Assembly: GCA_013214985.1 (NCBI GenBank)
Contig: JABSRY010000091.1
Span: 1 to 7,925, forward strand
Origin: Hyphomicrobiales bacterium
GTDB taxonomy: Bacteria; Pseudomonadota; Alphaproteobacteria; Rhizobiales; OSC116
Direction of reading: 5' to 3'
DNA: 7,925 bases
Shown: one piece after another, positions 1 to 5,996 of the stretch
Numbering within the stretch: position 1 is the first letter of the stretch
Layout: every line of letters begins with the position of its first letter
Notes under the pieces: model-generated
What the model was told of the DNA's origin: nothing
The model's input: only the letters and a program-made list of their open reading frames with translations
Databases searched by the model: none
Program-made: the position numbers and the translations under genes

Positions 1-120
1 TTGTCTACGGGCTTATATAAATAGCGGCCCAATCAACTCTTCAAGCGATTGATGAAAGCGGATGAGTAACCTTGATTTAGGCCGGGCGTTAAAACCCAAT
101 CTGGTGACGGTAGCTCATCC

Positions 121-156
121 ACACTTCTTTCTATTTGTACAAATAGAAAGAAGTGT
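121..156. repeat. Perfect 36-bp palindrome
   Basis: Bases 121-138 (ACACTTCTTTCTATTTGT) are the exact reverse complement of 139-156, with no spacer; the centre is GTAC at 137-140. Base 120 and base 157 do not pair, so the repeat is exactly 36 bp. No T-run follows on either strand, so a standard intrinsic terminator is unlikely. It could be an operator for a dimeric DNA-binding protein (the adjacent Fic protein has a winged helix), a cruciform or recombination site, or the core of a small mobile repeat. The function is unknown; the structure itself is certain. Confidence 0.9.
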
Positions 157-173
157 CAGCATTCTAGCTGACA
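154..173. repeat. Short inverted repeat overlapping the palindrome edge
   Basis: TGTCAGC (154-160) and GCTGACA (167-173) form a 7-bp stem around a 6-base loop. The left arm shares three bases with the end of the 36-bp palindrome, so the two hairpins are mutually exclusive at their junction. It ends just before the first base (180) of the open frame that continues into the Fic gene. Confidence 0.6.
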
Positions 174-179
174 AACTGA

Positions 180-287
180 ATATATCAAAAATTCAAGAGA
201 CAATCTGGTGACTATGAGCCACAATATCAGTATCAAAGTTTCCTACCAACGTTAATTAGTCATGATTGGATAATCTCTGACCCTAGA
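180..287 (+). other. Probable N-terminal extension of the Fic frame lacking a standard start codon
   Basis: These 36 codons are in frame with the Fic gene and free of stops, and follow a TGA at 177-179. The encoded sequence contains QSGDYEPQYQYQSFLP and then a stretch ending IISDPR before Met288. That pattern fits the short region before the inhibitory helix in Fic proteins of this type, from my memory of the family. The first codon after the stop is ATA (180-182), one base from ATG. The extension may be translated from a rare ATA start, or its start may have been lost by mutation or rearrangement. Confidence 0.5.
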
Positions 288-1319
288 ATGCAACAATTAC
301 TAGGACAAGCAGACCGAGCACTTGGCGAGCTTAATGCATTTTCTCAGCTTATTCCTAATATCGATTTCTTTATCAGCATGTATGTTGCCAAAGAAGCCAC
401 TCAATCTAGCCGTATAGAAGGCACACAAACCAATATTGAAGATGCGTTTAAGGACGCCGATGATATTTTACCTGAAGCACGTGATGATTGGGGTGAAGTG
501 CAAAATTATATCAATGCCATTCAATTTGCTATTAAGCGCCTTGATGCAATTCCATTATCAAACCGCCTACTGAAAGAAACCCACGAGGTTTTAATGCAAG
601 GCGTAAGGGGCGAGAATAAACGCCCTGGTGAATTTCGCCAAAGCCAAAACTGGATTGGTGTTAGCCTAGCTAACGCGATTTTTATACCGCCTCATCACGA
701 CCATATTGATGATTTAATGAGTGATATCGAAAAGTTTTTGCATGATGAAGACATTATATTATCACCTTTAATTAAAATTGCCATTGCACATTATCAATTT
801 GAGACCATCCATCCATTCTTAGATGGTAATGGGCGACTTGGACGTTTGATGATTTCACTTTACTTTACTTCGGAAAAACTGCTTGCGCAGCCTGCCCTTT
901 ATCTTTCAGATTATTTTGAGCGAAATAAAACCGCCTATGTAGATCATTTAATGGCAATACGTGAAGGTAATCATATGCAGGAATGGCTAATTTTCTTTCT
1001 TCACGGTATCAAAGAAACGGCTGCCTCTTCTATATCAGTATTTAAACAAATCATTGCGATGAAGCAACGAATTGAGAGCGAAATATTGCCGCGTTTTAGC
1101 TCTCGTCGTCAAGATAATGTGCAGAGACTGATGCAATATTTATATACCCAACCCGTAGTCGATATAAAAGCGATTGCAAACCACTTAGGCACAACACCCA
1201 ATACTGCAAATTCACTTATTTCAGATTTTGTCGAGTATGGTATTTTATCAGAAATTACCATGCAACGGCGTAATCGTTTATTTATATTCCAAAAATATCT
1301 AAGTCTATTTAGAAAGTAA
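288..1319 (+). CDS. Fic-domain protein (AMPylase-type) with winged-helix C-terminus
   Basis: This is a Fic-family enzyme; such enzymes usually transfer AMP from ATP to a hydroxyl side chain of a target protein. Counting from ATG 288, the catalytic motif HPFLDGNGRLGR is at residues 175-186 with His175, Asp179, Asn181 and Arg186 all present. A class II-type inhibitory motif S-x-x-x-E-G (Ser40 to Gly45) lies in the N-terminal helix, and its Glu44 would block productive ATP binding until relieved. Residues about 280-335 look like a winged helix-turn-helix, so the protein may bind DNA and control its own operon. The start is doubtful. ATG 288 has no clear ribosome binding site, and the same frame is open back to base 180, encoding a stretch that resembles the N-terminus of homologous Fic proteins but has no ATG, GTG or TTG. 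The stop lies 4 bp before the helicase start. The target is unknown. Confidence 0.9.
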   Translation: MQQLLGQADRALGELNAFSQLIPNIDFFISMYVAKEATQSSRIEGTQTNIEDAFKDADDILPEARDDWGEVQNYINAIQFAIKRLDAIPLSNRLLKETHEVLMQGVRGENKRPGEFRQSQNWIGVSLANAIFIPPHHDHIDDLMSDIEKFLHDEDIILSPLIKIAIAHYQFETIHPFLDGNGRLGRLMISLYFTSEKLLAQPALYLSDYFERNKTAYVDHLMAIREGNHMQEWLIFFLHGIKETAASSISVFKQIIAMKQRIESEILPRFSSRRQDNVQRLMQYLYTQPVVDIKAIANHLGTTPNTANSLISDFVEYGILSEITMQRRNRLFIFQKYLSLFRK

Positions 1320-1323
1320 TTTA

Positions 1324-3180
1324 ATGTCAGATCATAAGTCTATACCATCCGTATCGGTTAATTACGCCCAAAATGGCAGTTCTAAAAAACCAAATGAGCT
1401 TGGCATGCGAGCCATGCAAGAACGCGCCTTTGAAAAACGTGGCGAGCAATATTTGTTGATTAAATCACCACCTGCATCGGGTAAAAGCCGTGCATTAATG
1501 TTTATTGCCTTAGATAAGTTGCATAATCAGGACATTAAAAAAGCCATTATAGCCGTGCCTGAAAAATCGATTGGCGCAAGTTTTAACAATGAACCGCTTA
1601 GTGATTTTGGTTTTTTTACCGATTGGGAAGTTGAGCCTAAATGGAATTTATGCAACGCACCTGGTGAAGATGGCGGCAAGATCAAATCAGTTGAAACCTT
1701 CTTAAATAGTGATGACAAAATATTGGTTTGTACCCATGCGACTTTTAGGTTTGCGGTTGATCGTTTTGGTATTGAAGTGTTTGATGATTGCTTGATTGCG
1801 ATTGATGAATTTCATCATGTCAGTGCTAACCCTGATAATAAATTAGGCGCACATTTAAAACAATTAATAGACCGCGATAAAATTCACCTTGTTGCAATGA
1901 CAGGTTCATATTTCAGGGGTGATGCCGAAGCGGTTTTATTACCTGAAGATGAAGCCAACTTTGTGTCCATTACCTATACTTATTATGAACAATTAAATGG
2001 CTATGAATTTCTTAAAAACTTAAACATCGGTTATTATTTTTATTCAGATTCATATGCCGAAGATATAATGAAAGTTCTAAACCCAAACGAAAAAACCATT
2101 ATTCACATACCGAATGTAAACTCTCGTGAAAGTACCAAACTAGGTAAAAATACTGAAGTAGAACATATCATCGATGCGCTTGGTGATTGGCAGGGTATTG
2201 ATGAAGAAACAGGTTTTCAATTGGTAAAAACGGCCGATGGTAAAATTCTTAAAATTGCCGATTTGGTTGATGATGATACCAAACGCGATAAAGTTTCAGC
2301 AGCATTGCGAGACCCTAAACAAAAAAACAACCGCGATCATGTTGATATAATTATTGCATTAGGCATGGCAAAAGAAGGCTTTGATTGGATTTGGTGTGAA
2401 CATGCTCTAACCATTGGTTACAGATCTAGCCTTACAGAGATAATTCAAATTATTGGTCGTGCTACTCGTGATGCAAAAGGTAAAACTCATGCACGTTTTA
2501 CCAACCTAATTGCTGAACCTGACGCAAGTGAAGATAAGGTTGTCGATGCGATTAATGACACTCTAAAAGCTATTGCAGCCAGTCTGTTAATGGAGCAAGT
2601 GCTAGCACCTAAATTTACCTTTACGCCAAAAACACTTAAAAACCAGCCATTAGATGGTTTTGATTATGGTGAAGCTGGTTATGATTCTGATAAAAACAAT
2701 GTTGGCATTAATCAGAACACGGGTGAAATTCAAATTGAAATTAAGGGATTAGCAGAACCAAAAAGCGAAAGTGCACAGCGTATCTGCCAAGAGGACTTAA
2801 ATGAAGTTATAACAGCCTTTGTGCAAGATAAAACCACCATTGAACGAGGCTTATTTGATGAAGAACTTGTGCCAGAAGAATTAACTCAAATTTGCATGGG
2901 TAAAATCATTAAAGAAAAATACCCAGAACTTGAGGATGAGGACCAAGAAGCAGTAAGGCAACATGCTGTAGCAGCGCTAAATCTTGTTCAAAAAGCCAAA
3001 GATATTTTGAATACCAGTAACGAAGGCGAAGTGTCTGGCAGTACAGCACTTATTGACGGCATTCGAAAGTTTACAATGGATGTAAGAAATTTAGATATAG
3101 ATTTAATTGATAGCATTAACCCATATGAACGAAGAGAGTCTAAAACAAGTCGCTGCCATCATAACCTCCAAACGCGTTAA
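1324..3180 (+). CDS. DExH superfamily-2 helicase, putative defence-associated
   Basis: A 618-residue ATP-dependent helicase or translocase acting on nucleic acid. Walker A is SPPASGKS (residues 48-55, Lys54), preceded by a Q-motif-like QER at 32-34. Walker B is DEFHH (161-165). Motif III is TGS (193-195). Motif V is in GMAKEGFDW (347-355), and motif VI is QIIGRATRD (375-383, with Gly378, Arg379 and Arg382). The two RecA-like lobes fill roughly residues 30-400. Residues 400-618 match no domain I can name and may contact the partner proteins. Motif VI and overall layout resemble helicases of restriction-type systems. The ATG is 4 bp after the Fic stop, so translation is probably coupled; Met28 is an alternative start. 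The last 18 residues overlap the next frame by 56 bp and look less protein-like, so a frameshift near the 3' end is possible. Confidence 0.85.
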   Translation: MSDHKSIPSVSVNYAQNGSSKKPNELGMRAMQERAFEKRGEQYLLIKSPPASGKSRALMFIALDKLHNQDIKKAIIAVPEKSIGASFNNEPLSDFGFFTDWEVEPKWNLCNAPGEDGGKIKSVETFLNSDDKILVCTHATFRFAVDRFGIEVFDDCLIAIDEFHHVSANPDNKLGAHLKQLIDRDKIHLVAMTGSYFRGDAEAVLLPEDEANFVSITYTYYEQLNGYEFLKNLNIGYYFYSDSYAEDIMKVLNPNEKTIIHIPNVNSRESTKLGKNTEVEHIIDALGDWQGIDEETGFQLVKTADGKILKIADLVDDDTKRDKVSAALRDPKQKNNRDHVDIIIALGMAKEGFDWIWCEHALTIGYRSSLTEIIQIIGRATRDAKGKTHARFTNLIAEPDASEDKVVDAINDTLKAIAASLLMEQVLAPKFTFTPKTLKNQPLDGFDYGEAGYDSDKNNVGINQNTGEIQIEIKGLAEPKSESAQRICQEDLNEVITAFVQDKTTIERGLFDEELVPEELTQICMGKIIKEKYPELEDEDQEAVRQHAVAALNLVQKAKDILNTSNEGEVSGSTALIDGIRKFTMDVRNLDIDLIDSINPYERRESKTSRCHHNLQTR

Positions 3181-3346
3181 CTTAACATTGGATGAAGCAC
3201 GTGAGCTTGCTAATAGAGGTCTGAAATTCAAACAAGAACGTGGCCGCTTGCCTTTACTAACCGCATCTGACCCTTGGGAAAAATGTATGGCTGAAGGTAT
3301 AGCATTCTTACAACGTAAAACCGCAGAGGATGCTGCAAATGGCTGA
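3125..3346 (+). CDS. Small protein, or frameshifted C-terminal part of the helicase
   Basis: This encodes 73 residues from ATG 3125; an in-frame TTG at 3107 would add six. I recognise no named domain. It is predicted helical, with charged helices and a central GRLPLLTASDPWEKCMAEG motif. A similar 'G-x-x-P ... E-x' pattern (GHVPQHGENKDIFERL) appears in the N-terminal part of the next gene, so both may share a small helical module like those that accompany helicases. The ATG lies inside the helicase gene (56-bp overlap) with no obvious ribosome binding site. That is unusual and fits either tight translational coupling or a frame broken off the helicase C-terminus. The stop overlaps the start of the GIY-YIG gene by 8 bp. 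It looks like real coding sequence; whether it is an independent protein is uncertain. Confidence 0.65.
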   Translation: MNEESLKQVAAIITSKRVNLTLDEARELANRGLKFKQERGRLPLLTASDPWEKCMAEGIAFLQRKTAEDAANG

Positions 3347-4538
3347 ATTGTCTGATTTAGAACTTTTAAACGCCTTAGGCGTCGATGTAACCCCCAAAAA
3401 GAAAAAAGGGCAAACGGCCCGTGAAGAACGTATTATTGCTGGTTTTGAAGAAATTCAAAAATTTGTAAATGAGCTTGGCCATGTGCCGCAACATGGTGAA
3501 AATAAGGATATTTTTGAACGTTTATATGCCACTCGTTTAGATCAAATTAAAAACCAGCAAGAATGTTTAGACTTACTGCAAAAGTTAGATCACCAAAGTT
3601 TACTAAATGATGCATCAGGCGATAATGTTGTTCCTGAAGGAAATTTGAGTGATGAAGAATTGCTTGCTGAGCTCGGTATAACCCCTCCAGCAGAAAATGA
3701 TATAAGTGTTCTAAGACATGTGAAATCTCGCGCCGAAATTCGCGCTGCTGAAGAAATTGCCAATCGCACAAAATGCGAAGATTTTGATAACTTTATACCT
3801 ATTTTTAAAAATGTTCAAAATGAAATTAATTCAGGTGTACGTACAACCTTAAATTTTGTAAAAGATGCCGGGTTTGTTAATTCTAGTATAATCAAAGGGC
3901 AATTCTTTATTTTGGGTGGCCAAATCGCTTATGTGGCTGAACTAGGTGACAAAATTAAAGCGCCAAATGGCGAAACTGATGCACGGCTTCGTGTTATATA
4001 TTCCAATGGTACTGAAAGTAATTTGCTTCTCAGGTCATTACAGCGGGCGCTATATAAAGATGAAGCTGGGCGCCGTATATCAGAGCCCTCAGCTGGGCCA
4101 CTGTTCTCGGGTGTTAGTGAGGATGATGATCTTGCAAGTGGCACGGTTTACGTTTTGAGAAGTAAATCTGACCATCCCATAGTGTGCAAAAATCGTGAAA
4201 TTGTTCATAAAATTGGTGTTACCAAAGGTAAAGTTAGCCAACGGATCTCTAAGGCAAAAACTGACCCTACATATCTGATGGCGGATGTTGAGGTTGTCGC
4301 TGAATATAAATTATTTAATTTAAGCCAATCGAAATTTGAAAAATTAATCCACAAATTCTTTAACCATGCACGATTAGAAATTGAAGTAATCGATAGGTTT
4401 GGAACGCCTGTTGTACCTCAGGAATGGTTTCTAATACCATTGTTTATAATTGATGAAGTTGTCAGAAAAATCATTGAAGGGACTATTGGGCAATATATTT
4501 ATGACATCGAAAGTGCTAAACTAATACGAAATATATAG
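3339..4538 (+). CDS. GIY-YIG-type nuclease (T5orf172/MUG113-like) fused to an uncharacterised N-terminal region
   Basis: A 399-residue protein, probably the DNA-cutting component. The C-terminal domain, about residues 268-385, has GTVYVLRS (the GIY position), HKIG at 290-293 (the YIG position), Arg302, and Glu334 in FEKLIHKFF as candidate catalytic glutamate. It ends with PQEWFL (360-365), a feature I associate with T5orf172/MUG113-type GIY-YIG domains. The N-terminus carries a motif LSDLELLNALGV (4-15) that recurs as LSDEELLAELGI (103-114) around a helical segment. A conserved-looking middle region (about 193-240) contains GGQIAYVAELGD and ESNLLLRSLQRALYKDE and has no name I know. ATG 3339 is preferred over ATG 3330 because AGAGGA at 3325-3330 gives an 8-base ribosome-binding-site spacing. 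It is last in the operon. Nuclease activity is inferred, since some relatives only bind DNA. Confidence 0.8.
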   Translation: MAELSDLELLNALGVDVTPKKKKGQTAREERIIAGFEEIQKFVNELGHVPQHGENKDIFERLYATRLDQIKNQQECLDLLQKLDHQSLLNDASGDNVVPEGNLSDEELLAELGITPPAENDISVLRHVKSRAEIRAAEEIANRTKCEDFDNFIPIFKNVQNEINSGVRTTLNFVKDAGFVNSSIIKGQFFILGGQIAYVAELGDKIKAPNGETDARLRVIYSNGTESNLLLRSLQRALYKDEAGRRISEPSAGPLFSGVSEDDDLASGTVYVLRSKSDHPIVCKNREIVHKIGVTKGKVSQRISKAKTDPTYLMADVEVVAEYKLFNLSQSKFEKLIHKFFNHARLEIEVIDRFGTPVVPQEWFLIPLFIIDEVVRKIIEGTIGQYIYDIESAKLIRNI

Positions 4539-4543
4539 TTTAA

Positions 4544-4648
4544 CTAACCTCTAAACCCATTTATTTCTTGGATTGCTTGCCAAGCAAAGTTTAAATCTTC
4601 ATTAAATCTGCCGGTTGAAATGCTTTTTAAATATAAAGCAGGTAACAT
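4544..4648 (-). pseudogene. Remnant resembling the end of an IS256-type transposase
   Basis: On the minus strand, 34 codons from ATG 4648 to a TAG at 4544-4546 begin MLPALYLKSISTGRFNEDL. This resembles the L-P-x-L-Y-L-K-G-I-S-T-G-D-F segment of IS256/Mutator-type transposases. The rest of the gene is absent: the frame is closed by a stop seven codons upstream of the ATG, and the downstream residues do not look like the usual family end. It lies six bases past the end of the GIY-YIG gene, on the opposite strand. It is a dead fragment. The family call rests on one short motif, so it is tentative. Confidence 0.4.
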
Positions 4649-4768
4649 TTTTGATGCGCTATTGTTTTACTTCAAAAAGGGTTAAATAAGATTAGAGGTA
4701 AATTTACGCCCAAGGTCTTTCGATCACCGTAATAAGGGATATTGATAATAGGTGCAAAATGTTGTTGT

Positions 4769-4807
4769 AAATATCAATGAAAACCTAAAATCTTTGCGAC
4801 AGAACCA
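4769..4807. mobile_element. Solitary IS6-family terminus (39 bp)
   Basis: Bases 4769-4807 match 6245-6283 with a single difference (G at 4779 versus A at 6255), in the same orientation. The outer 14 bases, TTTGCGACAGAACC (4793-4806), read in reverse complement as GGTTCTGTCGCAAA, the shape of IS6-family terminal inverted repeats. Similarity stops just left of 4769, so only the tip of an element remains. Identity well beyond the terminal repeat suggests it is the same transposase-proximal end as the one at 6283, not the opposite end of one element. Confidence 0.7.
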
Positions 4808-4816
4808 GTTTAAGTC

Positions 4817-4847
4817 AAAAAAAATAGCAACTGAGTTAATCAGTTGC
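4817..4847 (-). terminator. Intrinsic terminator of the cupin-ArsR-SRPBCC operon
   Basis: Reading the minus strand, GCAACTGA (4847-4840) and TCAGTTGC (4834-4827) form a perfect 8-bp stem around a 5-base loop. After TA comes an uninterrupted run of eight T (4824-4817). It sits 36 bases past the SRPBCC stop codon, a normal place for a Rho-independent terminator of that operon. Confidence 0.88.
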
Positions 4848-4882
4848 CATAGAATATTTCAATTCTTAAATAGACTAAAAAA

Positions 4883-5299
4883 TCAGTCGGCATTACGCAA
4901 CTTTTTAAGATGCTCATCCCAACCAGAATCCAAGGCTGTCAACAATCCAAGCGCCGCATCTCTAGCAGCCTTTTCAATACCATCATGTGTCAACGTTAAT
5001 TTCGTGCCACCTGCAATCTCTTCAAGCACCCACACCACATTGGTCATAGCCCCATTTAACGGTTTAATGCTAAATGTATATGCCAAACGGCTAGGCGCCT
5101 GCATTTCAGTCACTTCACCCCAACAAATTTTTTCACCATCAGCCCGCAGCAATTTATAGGCTTTACCTAATTCTAAATCATTTTCAGCAGGGTGAAACCA
5201 CTGCCCCAATTTGTCTTTTTGGGTTAAAAACACCCAAACAGTTTCACGCGAGGCATTTAAAATTATAGATTTTGAAATTTCGTTCAATTTATTTGTCAT
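4883..5299 (-). CDS. SRPBCC / AHSA1-family protein
   Basis: A 138-residue protein of the START/Bet v1-like SRPBCC superfamily, AHSA1 branch. These proteins form a helix-grip fold with a hydrophobic cavity; the ligand is not predictable here. Visible family features are the N-terminal SIILNASRETVWVFLT strand-helix, the LGQWFHPAENDLELGKAY segment after it, a central WGEVTEMQAPSRLAYTF, and a C-terminal helix with LDSGWDEHLKKL. Length is normal for the family. The start ATG (5297-5299) overlaps the ArsR stop by one base, so the two are translationally coupled. ArsR-SRPBCC pairs are common, with the repressor usually controlling the pair. It is the last gene before the terminator. Cytoplasmic; no signal peptide. 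Confidence 0.9.
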   Translation of the reverse strand: MTNKLNEISKSIILNASRETVWVFLTQKDKLGQWFHPAENDLELGKAYKLLRADGEKICWGEVTEMQAPSRLAYTFSIKPLNGAMTNVVWVLEEIAGGTKLTLTHDGIEKAARDAALGLLTALDSGWDEHLKKLRNAD

Positions 5300-5643
5300 T
5301 ATTTTTCTTTCTCTTTACTGTTACTTTTCTCTTCTTTTTCAACAACCTCTTGCAATTTTCCAAGTTTTCCATCCCAGAAACGGTCAAAATATTGTATCCA
5401 TTCAAAAGCCGATTTTATACCTTCTGGCCGCAAGCAATTAATCCGCTCTCTGCCATTAATATGTACGCTCAGCAAGCCGCCCTCTTCCAATATATTCAGA
5501 TGCTTTTTAACCGCCGCCCGCGTCATCGGAAACTGGTCAGAAATCGTGCCAATAGATAAATTTTCATGGCTAAGTTTCATCAAAATCGCTCGTCTAGTTG
5601 GGTCAGCGAGCGCTCTAAACGCTCCCTGTGCAGCGCCATTCAT
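5299..5643 (-). CDS. ArsR-family winged-helix transcriptional repressor
   Basis: A 114-residue DNA-binding regulator. ALADPTRRAILMKL (residues 11-24) is the classic ArsR N-terminal helix, followed by a recognition helix in ISDQFPMTRAAVKKHLNILEEGGLL (about 34-58) and the wing VHINGRERINCL. It has no paired cysteine metal-binding motif, so it is probably not a metal sensor; it fits the SdpR-like group that accompanies SRPBCC proteins. After WIQYFDRFWDGKL the C-terminus is a Lys/Glu-rich tail. The start overlaps the cupin stop as ATGA (4 bp), and the stop overlaps the SRPBCC start as TAATG. It probably represses its own operon, but no operator is recognisable, and the native upstream region may have been removed by the IS6 remnant. 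Confidence 0.92.
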   Translation of the reverse strand: MNGAAQGAFRALADPTRRAILMKLSHENLSIGTISDQFPMTRAAVKKHLNILEEGGLLSVHINGRERINCLRPEGIKSAFEWIQYFDRFWDGKLGKLQEVVEKEEKSNSKEKEK

Positions 5644-5996
5644 GGCTTAACTGGCAAGAAATCAAACTTACCATCCTGATATAAAAAAGTAACGCAATCC
5701 ACATCCGACACACAATTGCTAACATGTGTCTCACCAGCCGGAATCTTATAATAAGCCCCTGCATTGAGCATCACTCCTGTCGCATCATCTGCACCTGCCT
5801 TTATATTGACAATTGTACCACTGACAACCAGCCCAAACATATTGGCCGTTTTCATATGCAACGGGCTGTTCAACCCAGCTGGCAATTTCACCATAGCCAT
5901 ATATGCTTCAACAAACCGATCACCTTCGAGCGCCGCAAACCCAACGCCCTCTTTGGTCATTTCCCAGTCCAACTGGTCAAGCGGCTTATTCACCAA
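5640..5996 (-). CDS. Small cupin-domain protein, probably truncated at its N-terminus
   Basis: A single-domain cupin of about 118 residues in the current frame. Cupin motif 1 is around GLNSPLHMKTANMFGLVVSGTI (split here as GLNSPLHMKTANM and FGLVVSGTI, residues 41-62), and motif 2 is IPAGETHVSN (85-94). His47 and His91 are present, but the second His and the Glu of the usual metal motif are replaced by Lys49 and Met53, so metal binding may be weak or absent. Substrate unknown. The frame opens at TTG 5996 or GTG 5993 with no good ribosome binding site. It is open upstream only to a TAA at 6021-6023, and those codons (PVKHSAELVNKP) look like genuine cupin N-terminus. The native start was probably lost when the IS6 element joined at about 6019. 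The stop overlaps the ArsR start by 4 bp. Confidence 0.8.
   Translation of the reverse strand: MVNKPLDQLDWEMTKEGVGFAALEGDRFVEAYMAMVKLPAGLNSPLHMKTANMFGLVVSGTIVNIKAGADDATGVMLNAGAYYKIPAGETHVSNCVSDVDCVTFLYQDGKFDFLPVKP

Larger units (their letters stand above)
1..179. other. Leader region upstream of the Fic operon; no supported gene
   Basis: No convincing gene lies here. A plus-strand frame is open from base 2 to a TGA at 50-52 and could be the tail of an upstream gene, but 16 codons are too few to identify. A minus-strand frame is open from about 153 to a TGA at 33-35 (about 40 codons, possible GTG start); it runs through the palindrome and matches no family I recognise. The main content is structural: a 36-bp palindrome, a second hairpin and a 12-bp direct repeat, each listed separately. 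A promoter for the downstream operon should lie here, but I see no well-spaced -35/-10 pair. Confidence 0.5.
97..212. repeat. 12-bp direct repeat (97-108 and 201-212) bracketing the palindrome
   Basis: The 12-mer CAATCTGGTGAC occurs exactly at 97-108 and again at 201-212, leaving 92 bp (109-200) between the copies. That interval contains both inverted repeats. The right copy lies in the Fic-frame extension, where it reads Q-S-G-D. The arrangement could be a target-site duplication around a small palindrome-bearing insertion, the scar of a local duplication, or chance. No terminal inverted repeats are visible at the inner edges, which weakens the insertion idea. Confidence 0.6.
4539..4882. other. 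Gene-free convergent region with insertion-sequence debris
   Basis: This 344-bp gap separates the plus-strand Fic/helicase/nuclease operon from the minus-strand cupin operon. It holds the IS256-like fragment, a solitary IS6-type end and the terminator, each listed separately. Between them (about 4650-4768) a minus-strand frame of about 31 codons is open from 4763 down to 4671, but it has no usable start and matches nothing I recognise. No clear terminator for the plus-strand operon is visible: a 6-bp stem TTGCTT/AAGCAA near 4573-4587 lacks a T-run. Confidence 0.6.

Noticed and set aside
14..21. TATATAAA near the left edge as a -10 element for the Fic operon
   Set aside because: The only -35-like hexamer in the window is far too close, and the site is more than 150 bp before the Fic frame with two hairpins between.
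4573..4587. Stem TTGCTT/AAGCAA as terminator of the Fic/helicase/nuclease operon
   Set aside because: Only 6 bp with a 3-base loop and no T-run; it also lies inside the IS256-like coding remnant.
4752..5159. Long plus-strand open frame opposite the SRPBCC gene
   Set aside because: It lies antisense to a well-supported SRPBCC gene, crosses the terminator, and its translation resembles no family.
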